Assembly: GCA_024404675.1 (NCBI GenBank)
Contig: JAKSPO010000011.1
Location: 1 to 57,297, forward strand
From: Lachnospiraceae bacterium
Lineage (GTDB): Bacteria > Bacillota > Clostridia > Lachnospirales > Lachnospiraceae
Direction: 5' to 3'
DNA: 57,297 nt
Below, in pieces: positions 16,905-25,782 of the stretch. Position 1 is the stretch's first letter. Each line of letters starts with the position of its first letter. The notes beneath the pieces were generated by a model, which ran no database searches, had not been told where the DNA came from, and saw only the letters and a program-made list of their open reading frames with translations. The position numbers and the translations under genes were made by a program.

Positions 16905-19808
16905 CTATCTCTGAATGGTCCAGTACTTGTTCTGAGCCATATTCAGCTTTCCGTATACCCAGATGCTCTCCTGTCCGTTCGCATCAATGTAGTATACAGT
17001 GAAATACAAGGTCTCATCTGCGTACTCCTCTGCCGGAAGCGCAAGTCTGAAGTAGCGCATGCCGTCATAATCGGCAACATAAGGATCGTTCGGAAGCAAG
17101 GTCTTCACCGTGTAGAGGGTGCTTGACTTAATGCTTCTGTAAGTATCGAGGATACCCTTGCTTGCTGCATCGGACTTAGCAAGCTTGCACTCATAAAGAA
17201 CTTCATCCTCATATGCGTAACCTTCTTTGGATACGGTAACACGAGTGTATGCCGCACGCTCCTTGTCAACGCCGTAAGCGAAGGAGAACAGAAGGAACTT
17301 GTCATTCGCATATTCGCCACTCTGCAGGGCCTCATAAGAATAAGCGGTAGAACCATCAGCCTTCTGAATGAAGTTGAAACCAAACTCATCAGGATTCTGG
17401 GTGCCGTCCATCTTCATACGCTGCCAAGCCATCTTACCGGGTACGAAGTGACTTCCGTTATAAGTGATCAGGTTTACATAGTACCACGGGATATCACGAA
17501 GGGACTCGGTTCTTCTGATGATGGTTTCGAATACAACGTCCTCATAATCGAAGCTGTAGATTGCATAACGATCGCCGGCTCTGTAGGTCTTACCGGTTGC
17601 TACATCACGCCAGATTACGGTGTACTCGTTATTAGAAGCAGTCAGACCAAGAATATCCTCACGCTCCTCGCTGTTAAGCGTAGGAAGTGCGCCGGTCGTG
17701 GAAAGACCAAGATACATTCTGTAGTCATCTGCATCTGCATCGAAGAAGTTGTTCTTATAAACCTCGGTACGAAGACCGCTCTCATCTACTACATAGAATA
17801 CAGCCTTGTACTCGCCTCTGAATACGATATGGAAGTTAGCTGCAACACCGTTCTCATCAACGATCGGTGCGCCCTCTGCCTTATCAACGCGAGTAACGGT
17901 TACATCCTTATACTCTTCGGGGATATCGTAAGCGATATCGAACAAACCATTCTCACCAAAGCTCTCGAGAAGGCCGTTATAGGTGCGACCGGTAAGCTTA
18001 CCGTTCTCATCAGCCTGGGAACCAAGAAGCGGAACATAGAAGGTATATGCATCCTCGTAAACATCATAAACGATGTCCTTGTTGAGCGTAGCATCCTTCA
18101 GTGTCTTCTCAAAGCTCTTGCCGGAAAGAAGCTCGGCCTCAGCCTTGGTATCATCGGTAGTATTGTATTTTTCAACAAGTGCTACGGAGAAATCTCCGGG
18201 ACGCTTGCCGGACTTGTCATGCTTATCATCCCAGCTTACGTCAACCTTAACCTTAGCCATGGGATACATAACAAAATATACGTTGGAATCATCAAAGGAA
18301 TAGCTGTCGGAAAGACCGATATCAGCCTTTCTGTTCATGCCTGCAAGCGTAGCTGCTTCGGTAAGCTTGCTACCGTCAACAGCCCGGGTCCAATCCTTAC
18401 CATCCTCGTAAACCTCGAAACGAAGCTCACAATCATTCTTAAGCATCTGTGCATAAAGCTTAAGATCTGCATCCTTCTCAAGGAGAGAAAGAATCTTGTT
18501 CATTCTTGCCTGATCGGCTGCCTTTACGCTGTCGCCATTCTGATAAGCTGCATCAATCTTAGCGTTAGCGGGCATCGGTGCTGCCTTTGCAGAGATAAAT
18601 GCCTCATAAAGCTCTGCAGGAAGCTCCTTCATCTTACCGTCAGCAGTGTAATACATATAGTGAACGGTGTAAGCCTTCTTCGTAACCTCTTCGGTCTTCT
18701 TGGAAACATAAGACTTCGGCATGGTGAAACCGTAGTAGCCAACCTCGTTCTTAACATAAAGCTGCTTTGCGATGATCTGTGCAGCATCATGCTGGTATGC
18801 ACATACATCCTCAACATATGCCTGCGGTGCAAGTACAGCACCACGGTTCGGTGCAACAAGCTTCACGCTTGTAGCCTCGTAGAAGTTGAAAAGCACTCTC
18901 TGGTTATCCGAAGAAGACTGAGAAAGCTGTCTGCCGTTAATGCTCAGGCAGTTAGCAAATGCATTGCCAAAGGAAACATTCTTACCTGCAACGTTGATTA
19001 CAACATAGCTACCATTCGGAACTACGATGTTCAGGCTGTTGGTGCTGTTCCACAAAGACTCGCTAAACATAAAGAAATTCGCCTTGGCATCGGTACCCTT
19101 AAGGGTTACATTGCCGTAGCTGTTGGTAACAGTTCCGTTCGACATTGTTGCAAGCTCACGGCTCTTAGCGGTGAGTGCTGCAAACTCTGCATCAAAATTG
19201 ATCAATGCATTGGTAGGAACCGTAAGGGTGTTCTGACGAATGCCGTCCTTCATCCAGTCCGCATAAGCCGGAGCAAGAATGGAGGAAACCTCCTCAGATA
19301 CCACATAGGTATGTCCGCCGTTTCCTACGAAGGGGTTCAGGTTACCAAAGCTCTTGCTTGCGCTGTTATTGCAGATAACAGTAGCACCGCCGATTACCTT
19401 GTTGCTCTCCCCCGAGGAGGCCTGATAACCGACAACCGGATATCCGCCATTCGGACAATTCTCGATAACCAACTCATCTGCAGCGATACGACCTTCGCAA
19501 TCTGCATTGCCGGCGAATTTAGCCGTCTTAGCAAATACTGCAAAATGAGCAGCAGTTCCGAGATAATATTCATTTGTGTCATTTCCGTACAAAAGCTTGC
19601 TGTAATCCTTCTCCGCAGCTTTCTTCAATCCGGCCTCATTCGCACCGGTTCCAACGCTTGCAACCGTACAAACGTTGATGGCAGTCGCATTCATTGCACC
19701 CCTGCCGCTTACCGTTGTCTGTGCAGACGCCCCGGTAAGCATCGACGAAACTACCATCGTTACGGTAACAACAGCAGTCGTCATCCTCTTCATAATCGAT
19801 TTTTTCAT
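16905..19808 (-). CDS. Exported surface protein B: choice-of-anchor-A domain plus Cna B-like domain
   Basis: 967 residues, paralogue of surface protein A along its whole length. The signal peptide is MKKSIMKRMTTAVVTVTMVV..., cut near ASA-QT. The choice-of-anchor-A domain spans about 45-360 (GATVICNNSASKSFG, SYVVINVAGK, VLFNFYEATSVKL, GAVLAPQA). VDVSWDDKHDKSGKRPGDF opens the Cna B-like region near 535. The C-terminal repeats include VFETIIRRTESLRDIPW and TVYYIDANGQESIWVYG. No LPXTG is seen. The ATG at 19808 has GGAGG 5 nt upstream; the frame extends further, but those residues precede the signal peptide without a ribosome site. It is transcribed with micro-peptide B and probably displayed on the cell surface. 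Confidence 0.85.
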   Translation of the reverse strand: MKKSIMKRMTTAVVTVTMVVSSMLTGASAQTTVSGRGAMNATAINVCTVASVGTGANEAGLKKAAEKDYSKLLYGNDTNEYYLGTAAHFAVFAKTAKFAGNADCEGRIAADELVIENCPNGGYPVVGYQASSGESNKVIGGATVICNNSASKSFGNLNPFVGNGGHTYVVSEEVSSILAPAYADWMKDGIRQNTLTVPTNALINFDAEFAALTAKSRELATMSNGTVTNSYGNVTLKGTDAKANFFMFSESLWNSTNSLNIVVPNGSYVVINVAGKNVSFGNAFANCLSINGRQLSQSSSDNQRVLFNFYEATSVKLVAPNRGAVLAPQAYVEDVCAYQHDAAQIIAKQLYVKNEVGYYGFTMPKSYVSKKTEEVTKKAYTVHYMYYTADGKMKELPAELYEAFISAKAAPMPANAKIDAAYQNGDSVKAADQARMNKILSLLEKDADLKLYAQMLKNDCELRFEVYEDGKDWTRAVDGSKLTEAATLAGMNRKADIGLSDSYSFDDSNVYFVMYPMAKVKVDVSWDDKHDKSGKRPGDFSVALVEKYNTTDDTKAEAELLSGKSFEKTLKDATLNKDIVYDVYEDAYTFYVPLLGSQADENGKLTGRTYNGLLESFGENGLFDIAYDIPEEYKDVTVTRVDKAEGAPIVDENGVAANFHIVFRGEYKAVFYVVDESGLRTEVYKNNFFDADADDYRMYLGLSTTGALPTLNSEEREDILGLTASNNEYTVIWRDVATGKTYRAGDRYAIYSFDYEDVVFETIIRRTESLRDIPWYYVNLITYNGSHFVPGKMAWQRMKMDGTQNPDEFGFNFIQKADGSTAYSYEALQSGEYANDKFLLFSFAYGVDKERAAYTRVTVSKEGYAYEDEVLYECKLAKSDAASKGILDTYRSIKSSTLYTVKTLLPNDPYVADYDGMRYFRLALPAEEYADETLYFTVYYIDANGQESIWVYGKLNMAQNKYWTIQR

Positions 19809-19930
19809 ATAAGCCTCCATGTGAGCCCGACCGAAGATTGCATTTTTGCACCATCTTCGTATCTCTCCTGTGTAAGCCAACAGCTATTCTTAGACAAAAA
19901 ATACCCCTGTCGCCTCTTACAACACACTAC

Positions 19931-19958
19931 ATTTTAGCACTTAAAAACGAGATGTCAA
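19931..19958 (-). promoter_or_regulatory. Promoter of surface module B
   Basis: Minus-strand perfect TTGACA (19958-19953), 16 bp, TAAAAT (19936-19931). The leader is about 115 nt. The spacer 19809-20207 otherwise holds the upstream terminator and a 20-bp-period repeat. Confidence 0.7.
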
Positions 19959-20083
19959 CCACTCCGGGCATATTGTTTGGTTTATCTTGCACTGAGTAGT
20001 AAATAAAAACTAACACACGTTTTAGCATGCCTTTTTTTCTGTTTTTTTACGGCTTTTCGTAGTGAAATCCGCTGTGTAGGTAA

Positions 20084-20113
20084 ACAAAAATGCGCAGAAG
20101 TGCGCATTTTTGT
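20084..20113 (-). terminator. Terminator after the leucine-rich-repeat gene
   Basis: Perfect 13-bp stem ACAAAAATGCGCA/TGCGCATTTTTGT with a 4-nt loop; the A/T-rich arms supply the U-tract. Confidence 0.85.
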
Positions 20114-20128
20114 ATGAATGACATTTAC

Positions 20129-20167
20129 ATTTGTGTTATCTTGTACTAATTTGTGCTATCTTATACT
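20129..20167. repeat. Tandem 19-bp near-repeat, 20-bp period
   Basis: ATTTGTGTTATCTTGTACT (20129-20147) and ATTTGTGCTATCTTATACT (20149-20167) differ at two positions. A shorter relative, TTTATCTTGCACT, sits at 19981-19993. They lie in the 3' region of the LRR gene, upstream of surface module B. Confidence 0.6.
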
Positions 20168-20207
20168 CTTCTGCCACTACGGGAGTATTTAGTACATAAA
20201 ATGCATT

Positions 20208-22967
20208 TTAGCGCGCATTTGCCTGAAAGGAAAGCAGTGAATCACACATATTAAGGAGCTTTCCGGCGAGATTCCGCTCTGTTTCCTTCCCGTTTCTGCC
20301 GGAAAGATAAGCATACCCCTCCACACCGGTCGTAACGCGGTTACTGATAACTGCACCATTCTTTTTAATATAGAACGTGAAGCTGTCTCTGCATCGAAGC
20401 TGTGAGATGCCGTCAAAGCAAACGCGGTACTGTCCGTTTCCGATTTCCTCCCAGTACTCGGTTGATAGCTCGATGACCTGTCCTTTTCCATCCGTAAGGA
20501 CTGCCGACTCGTAAACCGGTCTGTCTGCGATTGCGACATAAAAGCATAAAGACGGGCTGCTTTCCAGTCTTAAAGAGGTTCCGTACACCTGCGCTTTCGC
20601 TTCACTGGCCGCTTCCTCTCGGTAGGAGGTCTCTGAAGCCTCTGCCGCAGTGGTTGTTCCGAGTGCAAGCTGTGCTGCAGAAAGACCGCTTCCCGCAGTA
20701 TTCTTTATGTAATACGAGAAATAATTCTGTGCCTCACTTCCGTACTGAAGCATATCCACAAGCACACGCTTCAGTTCCGCGGATGTTCCTGCACCCGAAA
20801 GCATCTCAAGTGCATAGGCGCGAATGCTGTAGCTGTCTGCCTGATACTGTTCCTGCAAACCGTTACGCACACCGCAAAGTCTTGCGGAGATTGTCACGGA
20901 CATTTCCTTTGCCGCGATACCGTCATAACGGTAGATTCGATAGCTTGTTCCGTCAATCGTAGTCTGATCAAAGCTACCAACGACTGTCTTCTCGGTTCTT
21001 ACTACGGTCTCGCCGTCGTAAACAGGTTTCTCTACAAGAAGATAACTGCTATCATACGCCTCACAAAGGGCACTCTTAACATAATAATTGAGGCCAAAGC
21101 TCTCTCCAATCGTACAGGAGTGCGTTGTGATACCACTATTAGCAAGCTGCGTACCGGCACCGTTTACATATACAGAAACCGGACAGGACTGCCCGCCAAG
21201 CATCGCCGTAATAATAGCACTTCCCTCTCCGACTGCGAGTATTTGTCCCGCATCGTCACGTGCTGCAACTGCGCTGTTATCGGTACTGTAGCGGAAGCCC
21301 TCCGTCGAAAGCTCACAATAGCGTCCGCCGTCTACACCGAAAAATACGCGAGGCAGGATTCGTTCTCCGACACTTACGAAGCTTGGAATCTTATTAAAAA
21401 TCGTAGCATCGGGGAGAAGGTAGCCGGCATAGCTAACGGGAACATCCCGCTTTACAGAACCGGTTTTCGGGAGCTTCCCATCTCCCTTTTCCTTACGGAT
21501 GACAACAACCCAGTAGTATGAGCTACCGGTTTCAATACAGCCGATACCGATACCGAGATAACTCGTCTTCTTCAGATCCGCTGCGGCGAAATTTACCTGG
21601 TTCAATGCCTTTGCAAGCGCCTTGGGTTCAATCTGGCCGCTGTAAAGATATTCATTCACACCACCGTTATCGATGGACTTCGTCGCGCTTCCGTCAGGCC
21701 TTATCACAACCTTCTGATGGGTAGCATCGTAGTATACCGCATTCTCGGCTGCACGAAGCATCGCATATTCACAAAGCTCGGCGTCGATTACCAGACGATT
21801 CTTTACAACGGTAAGCGCCGAAATCTCGCGGTACAGCTCCTCCGCATAATCATAACGCTCCGATAGCGATACGGTGACCTTCCGCATAACGACATAGTTT
21901 CCGCCGATCGACTGAAACTGCTCCGGAAGCTTTGCCGCGATATCATATGAAAACGCATTGCCGGCAATACGAAGCACGCTGTCGGGAATTACGGGAAATG
22001 TAAGGCTACTACATCCGTCAAAGGCTTTACTTTCAATCGTGCTAACCCCGTCCCCAAGTGTCACTTCCTTAAGCCTTGCCGAGCCCGAAAAGCACTGCGT
22101 CGGAATCATCGGCGCGGATATCGATACCGTCGTCAGGTTAAGCATCTTTTCAAAGGCACGCGTTCCGATTCGTTGCACACTCGTAGGCACAGTCACAGAC
22201 GTGATGAAGAAATTACCGGAAAATGCAGCGCTGTCAATCTCCTCAACCACCGAAGGGACCGTAAATGCCCCTGCATACTGTGCAGGCACCGCAACCAGTC
22301 TTCTGCCATCTGCGGAATAGAGAACTCCATCCTGTGCGGTATAAGCGCTCTGTCCTGCCGCGCAGCGGAATTCCGTAAGCATCGCGCAGCCGCTGAAGTC
22401 GCTTCCGTTAATCTTCGTCACACCTGCAGGAACCGTAAAGCTTGTAAAGCCGCAGTTCTCAAACACATTGCCCTCAAGCGTCCTAAGATGCTCACCGGTA
22501 ATGCTTTGCAGTGAGGTGTCGGCAAATGCCCGAGCCCCAAGTGTTGTAACATTCTTCAAGTCAATCGTTGAAAGTGTATCAATTCCCGAGAACGCGTTCG
22601 CTCCGATTACCAGAAGGGAATCGGGAAGAACGATATCGCCCGCACCGGACAGGCCTGCAAATACGCCCTCCGCGATCTCTGTGATACCCTCTCCGATATA
22701 AATATGATTGATACCGGTACGATACTCCGGCTTGCCCCATGCGGCATAATCAATCGTTCCCTCCCCGCTTATGCGAAGGGTATACGAATAACGAAAAGTA
22801 CTCGCAGAGGTAGCTATCTTCACTCTTTCGATCTCATAGCTTACATTTCCGTACCAATCGCACTCACCCGTTTCCACCACCTCGGCGGATTCGCTTGCTG
22901 CCGCACCGCTCAGGCTAAAAAGCAACGTAAGACCAAGCAAAAGTATCACCCGCAATGTCTTCTTCAT
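20208..22967 (-). CDS. BspA-type leucine-rich-repeat surface protein
   Basis: 919 residues with signal peptide MKKTLRVILLLGLTLLFSLSGAAAS. Residues about 85-350 hold LRR_5 (BspA-like) repeats such as ITEIAEGVFAGLSG, LLVIGANAFSGIDTL and VSTIESKAFDGCSSL. A Big-2-like bacterial immunoglobulin segment follows around 550-620 (STDNSAVAARDDAGQILAVGEGSAIITA). The C-terminal part (ALEMLSGAG...VDMLQYGSEAQNYFSYY) resembles a domain common in Lachnospiraceae surface proteins with no assigned function. No LPXTG is seen. GAGAGGA lies 7 nt before the ATG. BspA-type proteins bind host or microbial surfaces; the ligand here is unknown. Confidence 0.88.
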   Translation of the reverse strand: MKKTLRVILLLGLTLLFSLSGAAASESAEVVETGECDWYGNVSYEIERVKIATSASTFRYSYTLRISGEGTIDYAAWGKPEYRTGINHIYIGEGITEIAEGVFAGLSGAGDIVLPDSLLVIGANAFSGIDTLSTIDLKNVTTLGARAFADTSLQSITGEHLRTLEGNVFENCGFTSFTVPAGVTKINGSDFSGCAMLTEFRCAAGQSAYTAQDGVLYSADGRRLVAVPAQYAGAFTVPSVVEEIDSAAFSGNFFITSVTVPTSVQRIGTRAFEKMLNLTTVSISAPMIPTQCFSGSARLKEVTLGDGVSTIESKAFDGCSSLTFPVIPDSVLRIAGNAFSYDIAAKLPEQFQSIGGNYVVMRKVTVSLSERYDYAEELYREISALTVVKNRLVIDAELCEYAMLRAAENAVYYDATHQKVVIRPDGSATKSIDNGGVNEYLYSGQIEPKALAKALNQVNFAAADLKKTSYLGIGIGCIETGSSYYWVVVIRKEKGDGKLPKTGSVKRDVPVSYAGYLLPDATIFNKIPSFVSVGERILPRVFFGVDGGRYCELSTEGFRYSTDNSAVAARDDAGQILAVGEGSAIITAMLGGQSCPVSVYVNGAGTQLANSGITTHSCTIGESFGLNYYVKSALCEAYDSSYLLVEKPVYDGETVVRTEKTVVGSFDQTTIDGTSYRIYRYDGIAAKEMSVTISARLCGVRNGLQEQYQADSYSIRAYALEMLSGAGTSAELKRVLVDMLQYGSEAQNYFSYYIKNTAGSGLSAAQLALGTTTAAEASETSYREEAASEAKAQVYGTSLRLESSPSLCFYVAIADRPVYESAVLTDGKGQVIELSTEYWEEIGNGQYRVCFDGISQLRCRDSFTFYIKKNGAVISNRVTTGVEGYAYLSGRNGKETERNLAGKLLNMCDSLLSFQANAR

Positions 22968-23001
22968 AAATTATCCTCTCTTTACTGTATTACGCTTAAC
23001 A

Positions 23002-23039
23002 TTTATGCTATCATGAAATTGTTCTTACCATAGCATAAA
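23002..23039. promoter_or_regulatory. Inverted repeat over the start region of the LRR gene promoter
   Basis: Perfect arms TTTATGCTA (23002-23010) and TAGCATAAA (23031-23039), 20 bp apart. They overlap the predicted -10 (23027-23032) and transcription start, a position suited to a repressor operator. Confidence 0.5.
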
Positions 23040-23055
23040 AAAGGAGAAATCGCAA
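23027..23055 (-). promoter_or_regulatory. Promoter of the LRR gene, inside the ctpA terminator
   Basis: Minus-strand TTGCGA (23055-23050), 17 bp, TATGGT (23032-23027). The -35 lies within the loop and stem of the ctpA terminator hairpin. Confidence 0.55.
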
Positions 23056-23071
23056 GTCCTGCAATTTCTCC
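23037..23071 (-). terminator. Terminator of ctpA
   Basis: GGAGAAAT/ATTTCTCC arms with a 13-nt loop, followed by TTTTTT on the minus strand, 7 bp after the ctpA stop. Confidence 0.8.
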
Positions 23072-23078
23072 CACAATC

Positions 23079-24302
23079 TTACTTCATCTCACCAATCAGG
23101 TATTCCACCGCCGCCTGAATCTGGTTATCTTCTTCAATCTCGATAGAGGCCTTACCGGCAAGTTCCGGGGAAAGCTCCACAAGAATATCCGGCTCAAAAC
23201 CAACCTTATGAATATTTCTGCCCTTCGGAGAATAATACTTCGAGGTGGTAACCTTAACCGCCGAACCGTCGCCAAGCGGAATCAACGACTGCACGATACC
23301 TTTACCGAAGCTCTTCGTTCCAATCAGCGTTGCAAGACCGTAATCCTGCATGCATCCGCAGAATACCTCGGAGGCACTGGCACTGTTTCCGTTAATCAGA
23401 ACCGCCATCGGCACATTCAGAGTCTTACTGCTTGTCGAATTGTACGAAGTCTGCTTACCGTCCTTTGTCTCCATATAAACTAAAAGATCACCCTTCGGAA
23501 CGAAACGGCTGAGCATTCCGCAAACCGTTGTCAGCATTCCGCCGGGATTATCGCGAAGGTCAACAAGAAGCGCCTTCATACCCTTGCTTTCCAGATCGTC
23601 CACCGCATCCAGAAACTGCTTCTCGGTAACCTGATCGAAGGAAGAAACGGCAATATAACCGATTTTATTATCAAGCATCTGATACTCGACAGTCGGTACC
23701 TCAACCTTCTCTCGAACGATCGTCATTTCGAGATAATCATTGATGCTCTTACGATAAATCTTCACATGTACCTGCGTTCCTGCGGGTCCCTTGATCTTGG
23801 CAACGACTGCCTCAAGCTCCATGCCAAGCACATTCTCTCCGTCAACCTCGCAAAGAACATCGCCGGGAACGATTCCGGCCTTATATGCCGGCGCCCCCTT
23901 AAAGGGCTTTACAAACTCCGGATTACCGTCTGCGTTGGTCGTAACGGTCGAACCGAGTCCTGCGTAATTGCCGTTCGTGGAATCCGCAAAGTTCTTGTAC
24001 TCGCTTGCCGTAAAATATACAGTGTAGGGATCTCCGAGACTGTTGACCATGCCGGCATAGATTCCTTCCATCGCCTTATCGTAATCAATCTCATCCATAT
24101 AGTACTTTTCGAGAACGCCCATGATTTTCGAGAGCTTGGTCTTATAAGCCTCGGAATCGAGCGAGGTTGCCGGATTGATCACACCGGAGGTGATATCCGT
24201 CAGCTTATTCTCGTTATCCGGAAGCGAACAGGCTACAATAGTTGAAACAAAAAGTGCAAACAACAGGCCGGCCGCAATGCCGCGTCCAAAAGACTTCTTC
24301 AT
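23079..24302 (-). CDS. ctpA: C-terminal processing protease (S41 family)
   Basis: A PDZ-regulated serine/lysine protease of 407 residues outside the membrane. The N-terminal helix (GIAAGLLFALFVSTIVAC) ends in a possible lipobox Cys. The PDZ domain spans about 115-200 (GAPAYKAGIVPGDVLCEVDG). In the protease core VDLRDNPGGML, the nucleophile is in NGNSASASE (about residue 309) and the catalytic Lys in GTKSFGKGIVQS (Lys 334). It is last in a run with the M23 hydrolase (29 bp gap) and ftsEX. Proteases of this group often tune peptidoglycan hydrolases, which fits the neighbours. The ATG follows GAGGGA by 9 nt. Confidence 0.95.
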   Translation of the reverse strand: MKKSFGRGIAAGLLFALFVSTIVACSLPDNENKLTDITSGVINPATSLDSEAYKTKLSKIMGVLEKYYMDEIDYDKAMEGIYAGMVNSLGDPYTVYFTASEYKNFADSTNGNYAGLGSTVTTNADGNPEFVKPFKGAPAYKAGIVPGDVLCEVDGENVLGMELEAVVAKIKGPAGTQVHVKIYRKSINDYLEMTIVREKVEVPTVEYQMLDNKIGYIAVSSFDQVTEKQFLDAVDDLESKGMKALLVDLRDNPGGMLTTVCGMLSRFVPKGDLLVYMETKDGKQTSYNSTSSKTLNVPMAVLINGNSASASEVFCGCMQDYGLATLIGTKSFGKGIVQSLIPLGDGSAVKVTTSKYYSPKGRNIHKVGFEPDILVELSPELAGKASIEIEEDNQIQAAVEYLIGEMK

Positions 24303-24331
24303 GACTTCTATTCCCTCACGATGTTTCTATA

Positions 24332-25702
24332 TTAGTAATGCAGATACGGTGCCGGATCGATTGCCGTACCGTTTTTATAAAGCGCAAAATGCAAATGCGG
24401 TGCGGTCGAAATACCGGTGCTTCCGCAAAGGCCGATTACCTGACCCTGCTGTACATATGCGCCAACACTCGTCTTAATAGCGGAAAGGTGCAGATAGTGG
24501 GTCGAATAACCGTTACCATGGTCGATATAAACATGATTGCCGCAGGAATTGTTATAGCCAGCTGCGGTAACCTTACCGGCAAGAACGGCTACAATCTGCG
24601 CGCCCTGCTTACCACCGATATCCCATCCCTGGTGGAAGGAGCTTGCACCCGCACACGGCGGAACTCGAGGTCCGAATTTACTTCCTACACGGTAGTCACC
24701 GGGAAGCGGCCAAACCATCTTATTAATATTGGTCTCGCCGGTAAGCGGAACATCCTTCGCATTGTCGTAGCTTGTAACAGGCTTCTGATTCGCTGCTGCA
24801 GCGGCTGCTGCCTCCTGCTGCTTTCTGCGTTCCTCTTCCTGCTGCTTCCGCTTGATTTCTTCCTGCTGACGAATATATTCCTTCTGCTCTGCTACAGCCT
24901 GCTCATACGTCTTCTGCGCCGTAGCAAAATCAACGATGTAGTCCTCCAAAAGCTCTTCGCTTGCGCCGATCTTCTCCTCGTAGCGAGCCATAGCCTCCTT
25001 CTTGGCGCTGATGATCTGCTCGCAATACTTGGCATCCTGCTCGTACATATCCGTAGCAAGCTCCATCTCCTCCTTCTGGAGGCCGAGGATCTTCTTACGG
25101 TCCTCAACGGCAACGCGGTTAGCGGCATAATTTACTAAAAGCTTACGGTCGTACTGATTGATTCTATCAATATACTCAGAAGCATTCAGAATATCCAGAA
25201 GACTGTTGGACTCAAGAATCATCTCAAGCTTATCTACAGAACCGTTCTCGTAGATATACTGGATACGCTTCTTCATGGACTCGTACTGCTTGGCAAGCGC
25301 AATCTCTGCATTCTCTAAATCGATCACAGCCTGGTCGTACTCGATCGTAATCCGGTCAAGCTCCGCCTGTGCAGCCTCTAACTCAAGCATCGTCTCACTC
25401 TGCTTCTGATCCATAACGGTCAGATATTCAAGAATATCCTCTGCCTCACGCTTCAGCTGAGCGATCTCGTTCTCGACCTTATCCTTCTTCGCCTTAGCTT
25501 CATTACGCTTCTGCTCGGTTTCCTTAACCTTGTCGGAATACTTATCCTTCAAAACAATATTGCTGTTAGAAAGACCGACACCCTGCGCCTTCGCAGCCGA
25601 ACCGTTCAGTCCGCTCAGGCGAAAGGTCAACGCGGGAATTCCAAGTCCGATTGCAAAAAGCACCAATGAAAGAATCATCAGTCTGTTTACTCTCTTCTTC
25701 AT
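24332..25702 (-). CDS. M23 peptidoglycan hydrolase with long coiled coil (EnvC/PcsB-like)
   Basis: 456 residues. An N-terminal signal or membrane helix (RLMILSLVLFAIGLGIPAL) is followed by about 240 residues of coiled coil (KVKETEQKRNEAKAKKDKVENE...). A Gln/Lys/Glu-rich linker leads to a LytM/M23 domain. Zn ligands are in FHQGWDIGG, HGNGYSTHYLHLS and APHLHFALY, all intact, so it is probably an active endopeptidase rather than an activator. The start at 25702 follows AGGAGGT by 4 nt. It lies 80 bp after ftsX. Coiled-coil M23 proteins next to ftsEX are the usual FtsX-gated partners that split septal or side-wall peptidoglycan. Confidence 0.92.
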   Translation of the reverse strand: MKKRVNRLMILSLVLFAIGLGIPALTFRLSGLNGSAAKAQGVGLSNSNIVLKDKYSDKVKETEQKRNEAKAKKDKVENEIAQLKREAEDILEYLTVMDQKQSETMLELEAAQAELDRITIEYDQAVIDLENAEIALAKQYESMKKRIQYIYENGSVDKLEMILESNSLLDILNASEYIDRINQYDRKLLVNYAANRVAVEDRKKILGLQKEEMELATDMYEQDAKYCEQIISAKKEAMARYEEKIGASEELLEDYIVDFATAQKTYEQAVAEQKEYIRQQEEIKRKQQEEERRKQQEAAAAAAANQKPVTSYDNAKDVPLTGETNINKMVWPLPGDYRVGSKFGPRVPPCAGASSFHQGWDIGGKQGAQIVAVLAGKVTAAGYNNSCGNHVYIDHGNGYSTHYLHLSAIKTSVGAYVQQGQVIGLCGSTGISTAPHLHFALYKNGTAIDPAPYLHY

Positions 25703-25782
25703 AATTACCTCCTTACAGACACCCCCGGATAGGGGCACCGTACAATGTTCGGTTCAGAAATCTCCTAAACCCTTACCTGTCA

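Noticed and set aside
13404-19808. Sortase (LPXTG) anchoring of the surface proteins
   Set aside because: Neither C-terminus has LPXTG, a hydrophobic helix and a positive tail; anchoring must be by other means or the proteins are secreted.
17448-19937. 829-codon open frame on the plus strand
   Set aside because: Antisense to surface protein B, which has a signal peptide and clear domains.
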